Shown: positions 8,775 through 18,069, numbered from the stretch's first letter. The stretch is 31,745 nt of DNA from JAJKIP01 sp040509055 (GCA_040509055.1 JBEVLT010000326.1:1-31745), one strand, 5' to 3'. Notes: a model not told the origin generated them from the sequence alone. Translations and numbers: made by a program.

Positions 8775-11700
8775 ATGAAAAAGCTAACTACGATTGCTTT
8801 GCGCTATTCCCGGCTCTGGCCGGCAGGACGCCTCTTTCTCCTTTTCCTATTAGTATGTACACTGTCATCTTCAGCCTTTGCGCAAACCGGCCGCATCACC
8901 GGTAAGATCACCAATGCACAGGGCGAACCCCTGCCCGGGGTCACGGTGCGGGCCGGCAGCAACGCCGTTACTACCGATGCCGAAGGCTTCTACAGCATTG
9001 ATGTGGTACCCGGCGATTCCCTGCAAATAAGTTATGTCGGTTTCCGATCCGTGAGCCGCCTGGTGGCAGCCGGCGAAAGCCTGGTGAACCTGAGCCTGGA
9101 GCCGCAGGAAAATACACTGGGTGATGTGGTGGTGGTAGGCTATACCAGCCAGCGCAAGAATACGATCACCGGCTCGGTGAGCACGGTAAACCTGAACAGT
9201 ATTTCCAAAACACGCATTCCCGAGGTAGGGCAGATGCTGCAGGGGCAGGTGCCCGGCGTGTTTGTGGCGGCCAATACCGGCGCCCCGGGCGATGGCTTCA
9301 AGCTACGCATCCGTGGCGAAGGCACGCTGGGTAATAATGATGCGCTGTACATAGTGGACGGGGTGCCTACCCGTGATATCCGTTTCCTGAACGGCAATGA
9401 TATTGCTTCCATGACCGTGCTGAAAGATGCGGCTTCGGCGGCCATCTATGGTTCGCGTGCCGCAGCCGGGGTAGTGGTGATCACCACGCGCAGCGGGCAG
9501 AAGGGAAGGACCAGCATCGACCTGGATTACTTTACCGGGTTTTACAACGCGGTGAACCTGCCCAAAATGCTCAATACCGATCAGTACCTGACGGTAAAGG
9601 ATATGGCCTGGCACAATACCCTTGGCAATGCGCCCGGTGCTACCAGCCCTTACCAGGCCGATCGCAGCCGTCCCGACCTGGCCAATACCAATTGGCTCGA
9701 CGAGCTCTTCACGACCGGCGTGGCCAACAGCATCCAGCTTTCGGCCAGCGGCGGCACCGATAAAGTACAGTTTCTCCTGTCTGCCGGCTATTTCGGGCAG
9801 AACGGCATCGTGGTGGAAAAAAATGACGGGTTTGAGCGGTACAACTTCCGCGTGAACGTGAATGCCAACCTGACCGAACGGTTGCGGATCGGGACCAACC
9901 TGAACCTGAGCTATTCCAAACAGGATAAGCTGTCGTCGAGCGGCGATGTGCCCGGTGTGATCCGCCATGCCATGATCCGGCCGCCGGTGCTCGGGGTATA
10001 CAAGGATCCTTCGGACCCTACTTACAACCCCGCCAACCCCTACACCGATCTGCCGTTTTATACCGGCAACAACAGCGGCTGGAGCAAGAACTACGAATAT
10101 TCGTCCAACCCGCTGGCCATCGTACACTTTACCGATGATAAACGGAAGACGTTCCAGACCTTCGGTAATGTTTATGGCGAGTACGCCTTCCTGCGCGATA
10201 AATCGCTGCGCTTCCGCACCAATGTGGGCGTGGACATCAGCTTTGCACACAATAAGAATTTTGCCGAGAACTTCGGCGATGACAATGACAACGACCCTGC
10301 AGAACTGTATCCCGGCCTGGGCCGTAACAACAAGCCCAATAACCTGGACGAGAACTATGGCGACGTGATGACCTTTACGTTTACCAATACGCTGAACTAT
10401 CTCAAAACGATCAACGATCGTCATAGCCTTAATGTGCTGCTGGGTACGGAAAACATCAGCAGCCGTACCACGGGCATCGGCGGCAGCCGCCAGAATTTCG
10501 ACAACAGTACCGATCCCTTCCGTTACCTGGACTATGGCAGCGACGTAAACAAAAGCAGCGCCGGCTCCGCCAGCGAATGGAACCTGGTATCGTTCTTCGC
10601 CTCGGCCAGCTATTCGCTCGATAATAAATATTTGCTGAGCGGTACCATGCGGGCAGACGGCTCTTCCCGCTTCGGGCCCAACAACAAGTGGGGTTATTTC
10701 CCGTCTGTATCTGCCGGCTGGCGCATCTCGCAGGAAAGCTTTCTGCAAGATGTATCGTGGCTGAGCGATCTGAAGCTGCGTGCCAGCTGGGGGCAGGCCG
10801 GCAACCAGGAGATTCCCGATCATGCTTACGAAACGCTGGTGACAAGGGTAGGCGGTGTGGTGAATACTATCCGCTACGGCAACCCTGATATAAAATGGGA
10901 GACCACCACGCAGACCGATGTGGGTTTTGATATGGCCCTGCTGAACAACCGGCTTACCATTACCGCCGATTATTTCAATAAAAAGACAGACGATATCCTG
11001 CTGTCCGTTGGCCTGCCGGCTGTATCGGTGGGTGTGATCCAGAGCACCTATGTAAATGCCGGTGAAGTGACCAACAAAGGATTTGAGCTGGGCATCGGCT
11101 ACCAGAACCGCGATCATGCTTTCAAATATTCAGTAAATGGCAACCTCTCTACCGTGACCAACCGTGTGAACAAGCTGCAGGAGTTTGTGAAGAACATCAA
11201 CGACGATGCCACGCGCACGCGCACGGTAGCAGGCCAGCCCATCAGCTCCTACTACGGATTGCAGTTCGAAGGCATTTACCAGAATGCCGGCGAGATCACC
11301 AAGCAGCTGTATGCCAATGCCAACGGTGCGCTGCCCGGCGACATCCGCTTCAAAGACGTGAACGGCGACGGACAGATCAATGCCGACGACCGCGTGTTCA
11401 TCGGCAACCCGGTACCGAAATACACTTTCGGCCTGTTCTTCAATGCCGAATTCAAAAACTTCGACTTCTCGTTCCTGGTGCAGGGTGTGCAGGATGTGGA
11501 CCGCTACAACGACCTGAAGCAGATCCTGAACTACGACAGCCGCCCCTTCAACTCTACCACGGCCGTGCTGGAGAGCTGGCATGGCGAAGGCACCAGCTAT
11601 ACCACGCCGCGGGTGACGTTTAACAACAATGGCGGCGGCAACGTGTCGAGCGTGTTTGTGGAAGATGCCTCGTACGTGCGCCTGAAGAATATCGAGCTGG

Positions 11701-11879
11701 GCTACAACGTGAACCTGAAGAGTGGCAGCATCAAAGGGCTGCGCTTTTATGTATCGGCGCAGAACCTGGTGACCATTACACACTACACAGGTCTCGATCC
11801 TGAATCCACTTCGCTGATCGATAAAGGCACTTATCCTTTGTCGAGAGGTGTGCTGGCCGGCGTAAGAATGAAATTGTAA
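8775..11879 (+). CDS. SusC/RagA-family TonB-dependent outer-membrane transporter
   Basis: This 1034-residue protein is the outer-membrane pore of a glycan uptake complex. A signal peptide ends around residue 36 (SSAFA-Q). It is followed by a carboxypeptidase-regulatory-like domain (about 40-115, with GRITGKITNAQGEPLPGVTV) and then the TonB plug region (about 125-240), which has the usual family sequences VVVGYTSQRKNTITGSVS, LYIVDGVPTRDI and ASAAIYGSRAAAGVVVITT. The rest is the 22-strand barrel, ending in GVRMKL. Length is normal for the family. It is followed after 22 bases by its SusD partner, and the pair forms a lidded transporter that imports oligosaccharides using TonB energy. The substrate cannot be read from SusC itself; the GH130 enzyme downstream suggests a mannoside. 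Confidence 0.96.
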   Translation: MKKLTTIALRYSRLWPAGRLFLLFLLVCTLSSSAFAQTGRITGKITNAQGEPLPGVTVRAGSNAVTTDAEGFYSIDVVPGDSLQISYVGFRSVSRLVAAGESLVNLSLEPQENTLGDVVVVGYTSQRKNTITGSVSTVNLNSISKTRIPEVGQMLQGQVPGVFVAANTGAPGDGFKLRIRGEGTLGNNDALYIVDGVPTRDIRFLNGNDIASMTVLKDAASAAIYGSRAAAGVVVITTRSGQKGRTSIDLDYFTGFYNAVNLPKMLNTDQYLTVKDMAWHNTLGNAPGATSPYQADRSRPDLANTNWLDELFTTGVANSIQLSASGGTDKVQFLLSAGYFGQNGIVVEKNDGFERYNFRVNVNANLTERLRIGTNLNLSYSKQDKLSSSGDVPGVIRHAMIRPPVLGVYKDPSDPTYNPANPYTDLPFYTGNNSGWSKNYEYSSNPLAIVHFTDDKRKTFQTFGNVYGEYAFLRDKSLRFRTNVGVDISFAHNKNFAENFGDDNDNDPAELYPGLGRNNKPNNLDENYGDVMTFTFTNTLNYLKTINDRHSLNVLLGTENISSRTTGIGGSRQNFDNSTDPFRYLDYGSDVNKSSAGSASEWNLVSFFASASYSLDNKYLLSGTMRADGSSRFGPNNKWGYFPSVSAGWRISQESFLQDVSWLSDLKLRASWGQAGNQEIPDHAYETLVTRVGGVVNTIRYGNPDIKWETTTQTDVGFDMALLNNRLTITADYFNKKTDDILLSVGLPAVSVGVIQSTYVNAGEVTNKGFELGIGYQNRDHAFKYSVNGNLSTVTNRVNKLQEFVKNINDDATRTRTVAGQPISSYYGLQFEGIYQNAGEITKQLYANANGALPGDIRFKDVNGDGQINADDRVFIGNPVPKYTFGLFFNAEFKNFDFSFLVQGVQDVDRYNDLKQILNYDSRPFNSTTAVLESWHGEGTSYTTPRVTFNNNGGGNVSSVFVEDASYVRLKNIELGYNVNLKSGSIKGLRFYVSAQNLVTITHYTGLDPESTSLIDKGTYPLSRGVLAGVRMKL

Positions 11880-11901
11880 TCACCCCTGAAAAAAATAATT
11901 T

Positions 11902-13380
11902 ATGAACCGCATTATCATCACTCTTTTAGCCGCCACGCTGTTGCTTACAGCGGGTTGCAAAAAGCAACTGGAGACCGACGCGATCGGCCTCACCACGCTG
12001 GAGCAGGTAAACGAAGTGCCGACGCTCGCTACGGTGGAAACATCCGTCCGCTCTTCGTATCAACTGATGTCGAACCGGCTGAACATCCTGGGCAACTGGG
12101 ATTGGGGCGGCGGTCTCGTGTTCCAGAACGACTATGTGCTGCAGGACATCGCTTCCGACGACGTGGAGAAGAAATGGAGCCCGGACGGCGACCAGCCCTG
12201 GATGGACGACATCAATAATTTCACGTTCACCTCCACCAATGGCGGGCCCAATGGCCTCTGGAAATACAATTATGAAGGCATCAAGCGTATCAACCTGGCC
12301 ATCCAGCTGCTCACGAAGCCGGATATCGAAACGGTGACCGGTATTACTACCGCGCGGAGGAACCAGCTGCTCGGCGAAGCGTATTTTATCCGTTCGCATT
12401 ACTACTTTTCGCTGATCACCAACTTTGGCGATGTGCCCCTGATCCTGAAACCCGTGCAAACCTACCAGGAAGCCTTTGCGGTGGCGGTGCGCGCCCCGGT
12501 AGCGCAGATATGGGATACCATCAAGGCCAACCTGGCCACTGCAAAAACCCTGCTGCCCAACACCAAATACAGTTCTGCCACGGAGAAATGGCGCGTGTCC
12601 AGGGGCGCCGTTATCGCCCTGGAGGCCAAGGCCGCGCTGTACACCAAAAAGTGGAGCGATGTGATCGCCCTGGTGACGGAGCTGGAGACGACTGGTTTTT
12701 ACAACCTCAATGCCAACTACTTCAGCAGCTTCAATACCGAGTTCACCGACAACGAAGTGATCTTTGCTTATGACCACCGCTCGCAGGAGCAGCCGGCCAA
12801 CGGGAATGGTATCTGTGCGCCGCTGGGCTGGGGTTTCTTTGCCCCCAGTACCGATTTTCTTAATGCCTTTGAACCCAACGATCCAAGGAAACTGTATACG
12901 GTAAATGCGCCTGCACAGAACATCAATAAAATGCTCGGCAGCACCGACGGCACCAACAAGGGCAATGACGATGCGCCGAACAACCGCATCTATATCCGCT
13001 TTGCCGATGTATTGCTGTGGAAGGCGGAGGCCTATATCGAAAGCAATAACCTGCCTTCCGCCATCGCCCTTATCAACCGCATCCGGCAGCGGGCCCGTAC
13101 CTCGGTGGATGTAAGCGGCAACCTGCCGCCTGCCGGCACCCTGGCCGACCGGCCGGCCTCTACCGATGCGGGGCAGGTAAAGAACTGGCTGATCCAGGAG
13201 CGCCGCGTGGAGCTGGGCTTCGAGGAGCAGCGCATGCTGGACCTGAAGCGCTGGGGCATTGCCAAACAGGTGATGACCGCACATGGCAAGAACTTCCAGG
13301 ACCGGCATTACCTGTATCCCATACCGCAGAGCGAGATCGACGCTTCTGCCGGTACGCTGACGCAGAACCCGGGCTATTAA
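11902..13380 (+). CDS. SusD/RagB-family surface glycan-binding lipoprotein
   Basis: The 492-residue protein has a lipoprotein signal peptide with lipobox LTAGC (lipidated Cys19), then the helical SusD fold: an N-terminal region with YFIRSHYYFSLITNFGDVPL near 155-175, and a C-terminal RagB/SusD domain with RFADVLLWKAEAYIE and the typical ERRVELGFEEQRMLDLKRWG near 430-455. SusD proteins sit as a lid over the SusC barrel and bind glycan at the cell surface. The gene starts 22 bases after susC, so they share a transcript. It is followed by a long imperfect palindrome (13390-13477) that separates it from the enzyme genes. Binding specificity is unknown. Confidence 0.96.
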   Translation: MNRIIITLLAATLLLTAGCKKQLETDAIGLTTLEQVNEVPTLATVETSVRSSYQLMSNRLNILGNWDWGGGLVFQNDYVLQDIASDDVEKKWSPDGDQPWMDDINNFTFTSTNGGPNGLWKYNYEGIKRINLAIQLLTKPDIETVTGITTARRNQLLGEAYFIRSHYYFSLITNFGDVPLILKPVQTYQEAFAVAVRAPVAQIWDTIKANLATAKTLLPNTKYSSATEKWRVSRGAVIALEAKAALYTKKWSDVIALVTELETTGFYNLNANYFSSFNTEFTDNEVIFAYDHRSQEQPANGNGICAPLGWGFFAPSTDFLNAFEPNDPRKLYTVNAPAQNINKMLGSTDGTNKGNDDAPNNRIYIRFADVLLWKAEAYIESNNLPSAIALINRIRQRARTSVDVSGNLPPAGTLADRPASTDAGQVKNWLIQERRVELGFEEQRMLDLKRWGIAKQVMTAHGKNFQDRHYLYPIPQSEIDASAGTLTQNPGY

Positions 13381-13389
13381 CTCTTAAAG

Positions 13390-13477
13390 CAACAGGACGT
13401 TCACGCAAAGCGACAACAGGGCCGGGGGTGATGGGCTGAAGGCCTTGCCTGATCATGTCTTTGCGTGAAGCCTGTTG
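13390..13477. repeat. Long imperfect palindrome between susD and the GH130 gene
   Basis: The outer arms pair as CAACAGG (13390-13396) with CCTGTTG (13471-13477), and the inner arms as TTCACGCAAAG (13400-13410) with CTTTGCGTGAA (13459-13469). The intervening 48 bases are GC-rich. The inner arm resembles the TTCACGCAAAG...CTTTGCGTGAA sequences I recall as dispersed intergenic repeats in Bacteroidota genomes. A folded hairpin here could reduce read-through from susCD or protect the upstream mRNA. There is no T-run, so a simple terminator is unlikely. Confidence 0.6.
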
Positions 13478-13498
13478 TGTATCCTGATAAAAAACTTT

Positions 13499-14572
13499 AT
13501 GAGCAGCAACCACGATATCGCGAAACGGTTTCCGCAAAACCCGTTACTCTCGCCCGGCGATCTGCCGCCCAGCATGGACGGGCTGGAAATCGCCTGCCTG
13601 CTGAACCCCGGCGTATTTGCCTTCGATGGCAGAACCTGGCTCATCGTACGGGTGGCGGAGCGGCCGCGGCAGCAGGATGGGGTCATTTCATTTCCTGTGC
13701 TGGACGGCAAGGGTGGTATGCGCATCATGGAGATACCTGCCGATGCGCCGGACCTGGATGCATCGGATGCCCGTGTGATCAATTACAAAGGAGAGGATTT
13801 CCTGACCACGCTATCGCACCTGCGGCTGCTGTGCAGCGACGATGGTATCCGCTTCTATGAACCGGAGGGATACCCGAAGCTGGTGGGCGAGGGCGCGCTG
13901 CAAACCTTTGGTGTGGAAGATTGCCGCGTTACCAGGCTGGGCCACCGGTATTATCTCACGTATACCTCCGTATCTGAAAATGGTGTGGGCGTGGGTATGC
14001 GCACCACTACCGACTGGAAGACGTTTGCCGATCACGGCATGATCATCCCGCCCCACAATAAGGACTGCGCCATTTTCGAGGAAACCATCAACGGGAAATA
14101 CTATGCGCTGCACCGGCCGAGCAGCGTGGATCTTGGCGGCAATTATATCTGGCTGGCCTCCTCGCCCGACGGATTGCACTGGGGCGATCACCGCTGCCTG
14201 GTGAAAACGAGAAGCGGCCACTGGGACAGCCAGCGCGTAGGCGCCGGCGCTGCGCCTATCAAAACACCGCAGGGCTGGCTGGAAATTTACCACGGGGCCA
14301 ATGCGGAACATCAGTACTGCCTCGGCGCGTTCCTGCTCGGCCTGGATGACCCATCGAAGGTGCTGGCCCGTACCAAAGACCCGATCATGAGCCCGGTGGC
14401 GGAGTATGAGCGTACCGGTTTCTTTGGCCATGTGGTGTTTACCAACGGGCATATCGTACACCCGGACGGCGATACGGTAACGGTGTATTACGGCGCGGCC
14501 GACGAGCATGTCTGTGCTGCGGATTTTTCCCTGCAGGCGATTTTATCACAACTAATTCCCGACCATGCTTAA
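13499..14572 (+). CDS. GH130-family beta-mannoside hydrolase or phosphorylase
   Basis: The 357-residue protein has the five-bladed propeller signatures of glycoside hydrolase family 130: LLNPGVFAFDGRTWLIVRVAE (residues 34-54), FGVEDCRVT (137-145, with D141 the expected general acid), an HWDSQRVGAGAAPI block (241-254), and YYGAADEHVCAADF (330-343). GH130 enzymes act on beta-1,2- or beta-1,4-linked mannosides, either by phosphorolysis or by hydrolysis; I cannot separate these from sequence alone. No signal peptide is visible, so it should be cytoplasmic, which fits the MFS gene overlapping its end by 8 bases. I chose the ATG at 13499 over 13475 because the earlier one lies in the palindrome arm and adds residues outside the family core. 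Confidence 0.9.
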   Translation: MSSNHDIAKRFPQNPLLSPGDLPPSMDGLEIACLLNPGVFAFDGRTWLIVRVAERPRQQDGVISFPVLDGKGGMRIMEIPADAPDLDASDARVINYKGEDFLTTLSHLRLLCSDDGIRFYEPEGYPKLVGEGALQTFGVEDCRVTRLGHRYYLTYTSVSENGVGVGMRTTTDWKTFADHGMIIPPHNKDCAIFEETINGKYYALHRPSSVDLGGNYIWLASSPDGLHWGDHRCLVKTRSGHWDSQRVGAGAAPIKTPQGWLEIYHGANAEHQYCLGAFLLGLDDPSKVLARTKDPIMSPVAEYERTGFFGHVVFTNGHIVHPDGDTVTVYYGAADEHVCAADFSLQAILSQLIPDHA

Positions 14573-15866
14573 TAAACTGAGAACGGAAGTACAGCACTTC
14601 AATGCCCAGCCGCACAACTTTCGCATCTTGGTGTTCACCAACCTGGTGTATGCCTTTGTGCTGCCGGTGATCGACATCTTCGTGGCGGCCTATGTGATGC
14701 GTAATTCCAACGATCCTACCCGCGTGGTCATCTACCAGCTCACTATCTATACCGGTATCCCGCTCACGTTTTTGCTGAACGGCGTGCTGCTGAAATACTT
14801 CAATATCCGCAAGCTGTATGCAGCCGGTATGATGCTGAGCGCGGTGTCGATGATCATCATGATGTCGCTCAAAAGCCTGAGCCTGGTGGGCATCGGCGTA
14901 GCCGGCATCACCATGGGGCTTTCGTTTGGCTTCTACTGGGCCAACCGCGATTACCTGGCGCTGGCCATTACCAACGATGGCAACCGCAACTATTATTACG
15001 GCCTGGAAACGTTTTTCTATACCATCATTGCGGTGGTGATACCGGTCTCCATCGGCTGGTTTATCGAGAGATGGAGCGGTGGCGGCAGCGCGGAGGTTCG
15101 CAGCGCTTATATTATCATTACCGGGCTGGTGTTCGTGGTCACGGTCATTGCTTCCATCGTGTGCTTCAGGGGCACGTTTGCCAATCCTGCGCAGAAGAAA
15201 TACATATTTTTTAAGTTTCACCCGCTGTGGTACCGGTTGTTATCGCTGGCCATGCTGAAAGGGCTGGCGCAGGGCTTCCTGGTCACGGCGCCGGCCATGC
15301 TGATCATGCTGCTGCTGGGCAAGGAGGGCGCGCTGGGCTCCGCCCAATCCATCGGCGCCATTATCGCTGCCGTGGTCATGTACATTCTTGGCCGTGTGAG
15401 CGGCCCCGGCGACCGGATTAAGATATTTGCTGCCGGCCTCTCGCTGTTTGCGCTGGGCGCTATCCTGAACGGGGCGCTGTTCAACTCGACGGGTGTCATA
15501 CTGTTCATCCTGCTGCTGCTGATTGCCAAACCATTGATGGACCTGGCTTATTTCCCCATCCAGTTCAAGGTGATCGACATTGTGTCGAAGATCGAGAAGC
15601 GCGGCGAGTTTGCCTATATCCTGAACCATGAAGCGGGATTGTATGCTGGTCGTTTTCTTGGCGCCGGCACGTTTTTGCTGCTGGCTTACCTGGTTTCCAC
15701 GGAGGCGGCACTTCGGTATGCCATCGTGATCATCGGGCTGCTGCAGCTTTGTTCCATATTCGTGGCAAAACGTATTATTGCGGAAGGGAAAAAGCTTACG
15801 ACTACCATGGAGCCGGAAGGCGGAGAAATGAAGGTGGTAAGCAACGTGGCAGAATCGATTGTCTGA
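14565..15866 (+). CDS. MFS transporter, probable oligosaccharide importer of the PUL
   Basis: The 433-residue protein is strongly hydrophobic, with about twelve predicted membrane helices, a charged cytoplasmic loop in the middle (FRGTFANPAQKKYIFFKFHP, near residues 204-223) and a hydrophilic C-terminal tail. This is the major facilitator layout, although the classical MFS loop motif is not sharp. The start overlaps the GH130 stop region by 8 bases, implying translational coupling. Small-sugar MFS carriers next to cytoplasmic GH130 enzymes are common in Bacteroidota PULs and bring the released di- or oligosaccharide across the inner membrane. The actual substrate is inferred from context only. 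Confidence 0.88.
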   Translation: MLNKLRTEVQHFNAQPHNFRILVFTNLVYAFVLPVIDIFVAAYVMRNSNDPTRVVIYQLTIYTGIPLTFLLNGVLLKYFNIRKLYAAGMMLSAVSMIIMMSLKSLSLVGIGVAGITMGLSFGFYWANRDYLALAITNDGNRNYYYGLETFFYTIIAVVIPVSIGWFIERWSGGGSAEVRSAYIIITGLVFVVTVIASIVCFRGTFANPAQKKYIFFKFHPLWYRLLSLAMLKGLAQGFLVTAPAMLIMLLLGKEGALGSAQSIGAIIAAVVMYILGRVSGPGDRIKIFAAGLSLFALGAILNGALFNSTGVILFILLLLIAKPLMDLAYFPIQFKVIDIVSKIEKRGEFAYILNHEAGLYAGRFLGAGTFLLLAYLVSTEAALRYAIVIIGLLQLCSIFVAKRIIAEGKKLTTTMEPEGGEMKVVSNVAESIV

Positions 15867-15885
15867 TATTTTTTGAATGCATGCT

Positions 15886-17604
15886 ATGAAGAAGATAAAA
15901 GTTATTGCGCTCGGGGTACTTATTGTAACCGTGATCACGAATGAGAGTGTTGCACAGGTAAAGCAGCGCAGGCTGCAGCGCGTGGAGCAGATGGCCTATG
16001 TGCCAAAGCCGCTGCAGATCATCGATTACCGGGCGCTGGCCCGCCAGTTCGATGCTACGGTGTATGATTTCAATGCCAAAGGAAAGTTCTGGCCGCTGAT
16101 CTGGATGGACAGCAGCCGCCGCAATTTCGATCAGCCCGTGGCCGGCATTTATACGGCTATCGGCGATGTGCGCCAGGGCCCGCAGAACAACAAGGGTATC
16201 TTTCACGAAGCACTGGCCACTATGGGCGCTGTGCTGGGCGCTTCGCTGGTGGATATCGACAAGAGCCGGCAGCAGCACAACTATGTGGGCATGCTGAAGA
16301 ACTATTTCAACAGCGAAACGGGGTGGAATATCATGATGAACAATACCTGCCCCGAAGTAGCGCTGCTGGGCGGCGGCTATGGCCGCGACTGGTGGTACGA
16401 TGTATATCCCAATGTATTGTTCTACGCTATTTACGACCTGTATCCTGGTGAGCCGGGTTTCGAAGCCATTGCCCGCAGCATTGCCGAAAAGTTTTACAAA
16501 GCCGATTCGGTGCTGAACGGCAACTACAACTGGTCGTTCTTTGATTATGCAAAGCTGCAGCCGGTGAAGAACAATATCTGTATACAACCCGATGCGGCGG
16601 CCGGCCACGCCTGGGTACTGTACAGTGCGTATAAAAAATTTGGCGACGCGCGTTACCTGCAGGGTGCGCTTCGTGCCCTGCAGGCCTTGCAGGCGCAACC
16701 GAAAAACCCGACCTATGAAGTGCTGATGCCTTTTGGCGCTTACCTGGCGGCGCGGATCAATGCCGAAATGGGAAAGAAGTTCGATACGGACAAAATGCTG
16801 CGGTGGAGCTTTGACGGTACGCCTGAATGCCGCGAAGGCTGGGGTGTGCTGGTGGGCAACTGGAACGGCTTTGATATCTCCGGTATCGTAGGCAGCACGG
16901 TAGACCATGGCGGCTACGGCTTCCTGATGAACACCTATGATGCGGCCTGGCCGCTGGTACCGCTGGTGCGGTACGATCCCTCTTATGCCAATGCTATCGG
17001 CCGGTGGATGCTGAATGCCGCCAATGCCGCGAAGCTCTTTTACCCGCAGTACATGCCGAAGGAGCACCAGACCTTGCCGCAACTGGCCGAAGTGACCAAA
17101 GGCGTGATCGCGTATGAGGGCATGATCAAGCAGTCATCGCATCCGCAAACGGCACACCTGCCGGGGCCGGTGGCCCAGGGCGACGGACCGTTGTGGGTGC
17201 CGGATGGCAAAAACCCGCCAGAGAGCCAGTTCAGCGTATACGGCAGCGGCCATGCGGGCATCTTTGGCAGTATCATCGACACCACCGATGTGCCGGGTAT
17301 CCTGCGGCTGGACCTGCTGGCTACGGATTTTTTCCGGGACCCTGCTTATCCTTCTTATCTCTATTATAATCCGTACCCTGTGGCTAAAACCGTATCGGTA
17401 AAAGTGGAAGGCGGTAAGGCCGTGGATATCTACAATACCGTTACTGGTAAATTCATTGCGACCGGTGTAGCGAAAAACGAAACCATCATCATCATACCTG
17501 GCAGATCATCGGCCGTCCTGGTGATGGCGCCGGCAGGGGGTAAAAGAACGTGGCAGGGCAACACATATAAAGTGGACGGGGTAGTGATCGGTTACAGGAA
17601 ATAA
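15886..17604 (+). CDS. Secreted PUL protein of unrecognised family, candidate carbohydrate-active enzyme
   Basis: This 572-residue protein starts with a signal peptide (MKKIKVIALGVLIVTVITNESVAQ, cleaved near residue 23) and lacks a lipobox, so it should be periplasmic or secreted. The mature part is rich in Trp, Tyr, Gly and acidic residues, with helical repeats (for example WVLYSAYKKFGDARYLQGAL) that recall alpha/alpha-barrel glycosidases and lyases. Blocks such as NNTCPEVALLGGGYGRDWW, GNWNGFDISGIVGS and FLMNTYDAAWPL look conserved-site-like. The last 80 residues look like a small beta domain (TVSVKVEGGKAVDIYNTVTG). I do not recognise a named family. It lies 19 bases after the MFS gene and is the only secreted enzyme candidate in the locus. 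An ATG three codons upstream (15877) is also possible. Confidence 0.8.
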   Translation: MKKIKVIALGVLIVTVITNESVAQVKQRRLQRVEQMAYVPKPLQIIDYRALARQFDATVYDFNAKGKFWPLIWMDSSRRNFDQPVAGIYTAIGDVRQGPQNNKGIFHEALATMGAVLGASLVDIDKSRQQHNYVGMLKNYFNSETGWNIMMNNTCPEVALLGGGYGRDWWYDVYPNVLFYAIYDLYPGEPGFEAIARSIAEKFYKADSVLNGNYNWSFFDYAKLQPVKNNICIQPDAAAGHAWVLYSAYKKFGDARYLQGALRALQALQAQPKNPTYEVLMPFGAYLAARINAEMGKKFDTDKMLRWSFDGTPECREGWGVLVGNWNGFDISGIVGSTVDHGGYGFLMNTYDAAWPLVPLVRYDPSYANAIGRWMLNAANAAKLFYPQYMPKEHQTLPQLAEVTKGVIAYEGMIKQSSHPQTAHLPGPVAQGDGPLWVPDGKNPPESQFSVYGSGHAGIFGSIIDTTDVPGILRLDLLATDFFRDPAYPSYLYYNPYPVAKTVSVKVEGGKAVDIYNTVTGKFIATGVAKNETIIIIPGRSSAVLVMAPAGGKRTWQGNTYKVDGVVIGYRK

Positions 17605-18069
17605 GGAAACCGCATCAAAGCTATTTTGAAGAGATAGGTTTGAAATAAATCTGCCACTTCAGGTAGCATGACGGAGGAAGACACCCTCACATATATCTTC
17701 GATCATACTGACAACTACCCAAACAAATTTTTCAATACCTGTACCCGCTGTAATAAGCCGGCCCACACTCCACAGGCCAGGCTATGCCGTTATTACCGGG
17801 CACGACTGGTGCCAGGCCGCTGCCCTGATCCTCTTGTTTTAATCGCCAACTAAACAAGGCCGGTGATCACCCGCCGCTAACTGCAGTGTTGTGACCGATC
17901 TCCTGCTATTTCTTTTGTACTCTTGCCCGGATTGCCGAAATCTCAACTATTGCCTGCCAAAAAGGTGGAATAACAGTGCTCTCACCGTCTAAACACCCTT
18001 GCATTCCCTGTCTCCTGGCTTTTATCTTGTATTATCTTATTAACAAGTAAAAACCTTAATCCTAACATC
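17605..18069. other. Gap between the PUL and the pYEATS operon
   Basis: About 465 bases without a convincing gene. A TAGGTTTG box occurs at 17635-17642 without a -33 element, 26 bases before a 61-codon frame (17668-17853) whose product (Cys- and Arg-rich, no domain) I do not trust. Base composition becomes more AT-rich from about 17850 onward. The right end carries the promoter of the next operon. Confidence 0.5.
17999..18030 (+). promoter_or_regulatory. Promoter of the pYEATS operon
   Basis: TTG at 17999-18001, then 21 bases, then TATCTTGT at 18023-18030. This is close to the Bacteroidota TTG...TAnnTTTG pattern with the normal spacing, and lies 40 bases before the ATG at 18070. Confidence 0.5.

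Noticed and set aside
9303..11117. 604-codon open frame antisense to susC
   Set aside because: It lies wholly opposite a clear SusC gene; the product has no domain and its openness follows from the GC-rich codon pattern of the sense gene.
11926..13308. 460-codon open frame antisense to susD
   Set aside because: Shadow of the SusD gene with no recognisable motif and no promoter.
15802..17082. 426-codon antisense frame over the end of the MFS gene and the secreted PUL protein
   Set aside because: The sense frame has a signal peptide and enzyme-like sequence; the antisense product has neither.
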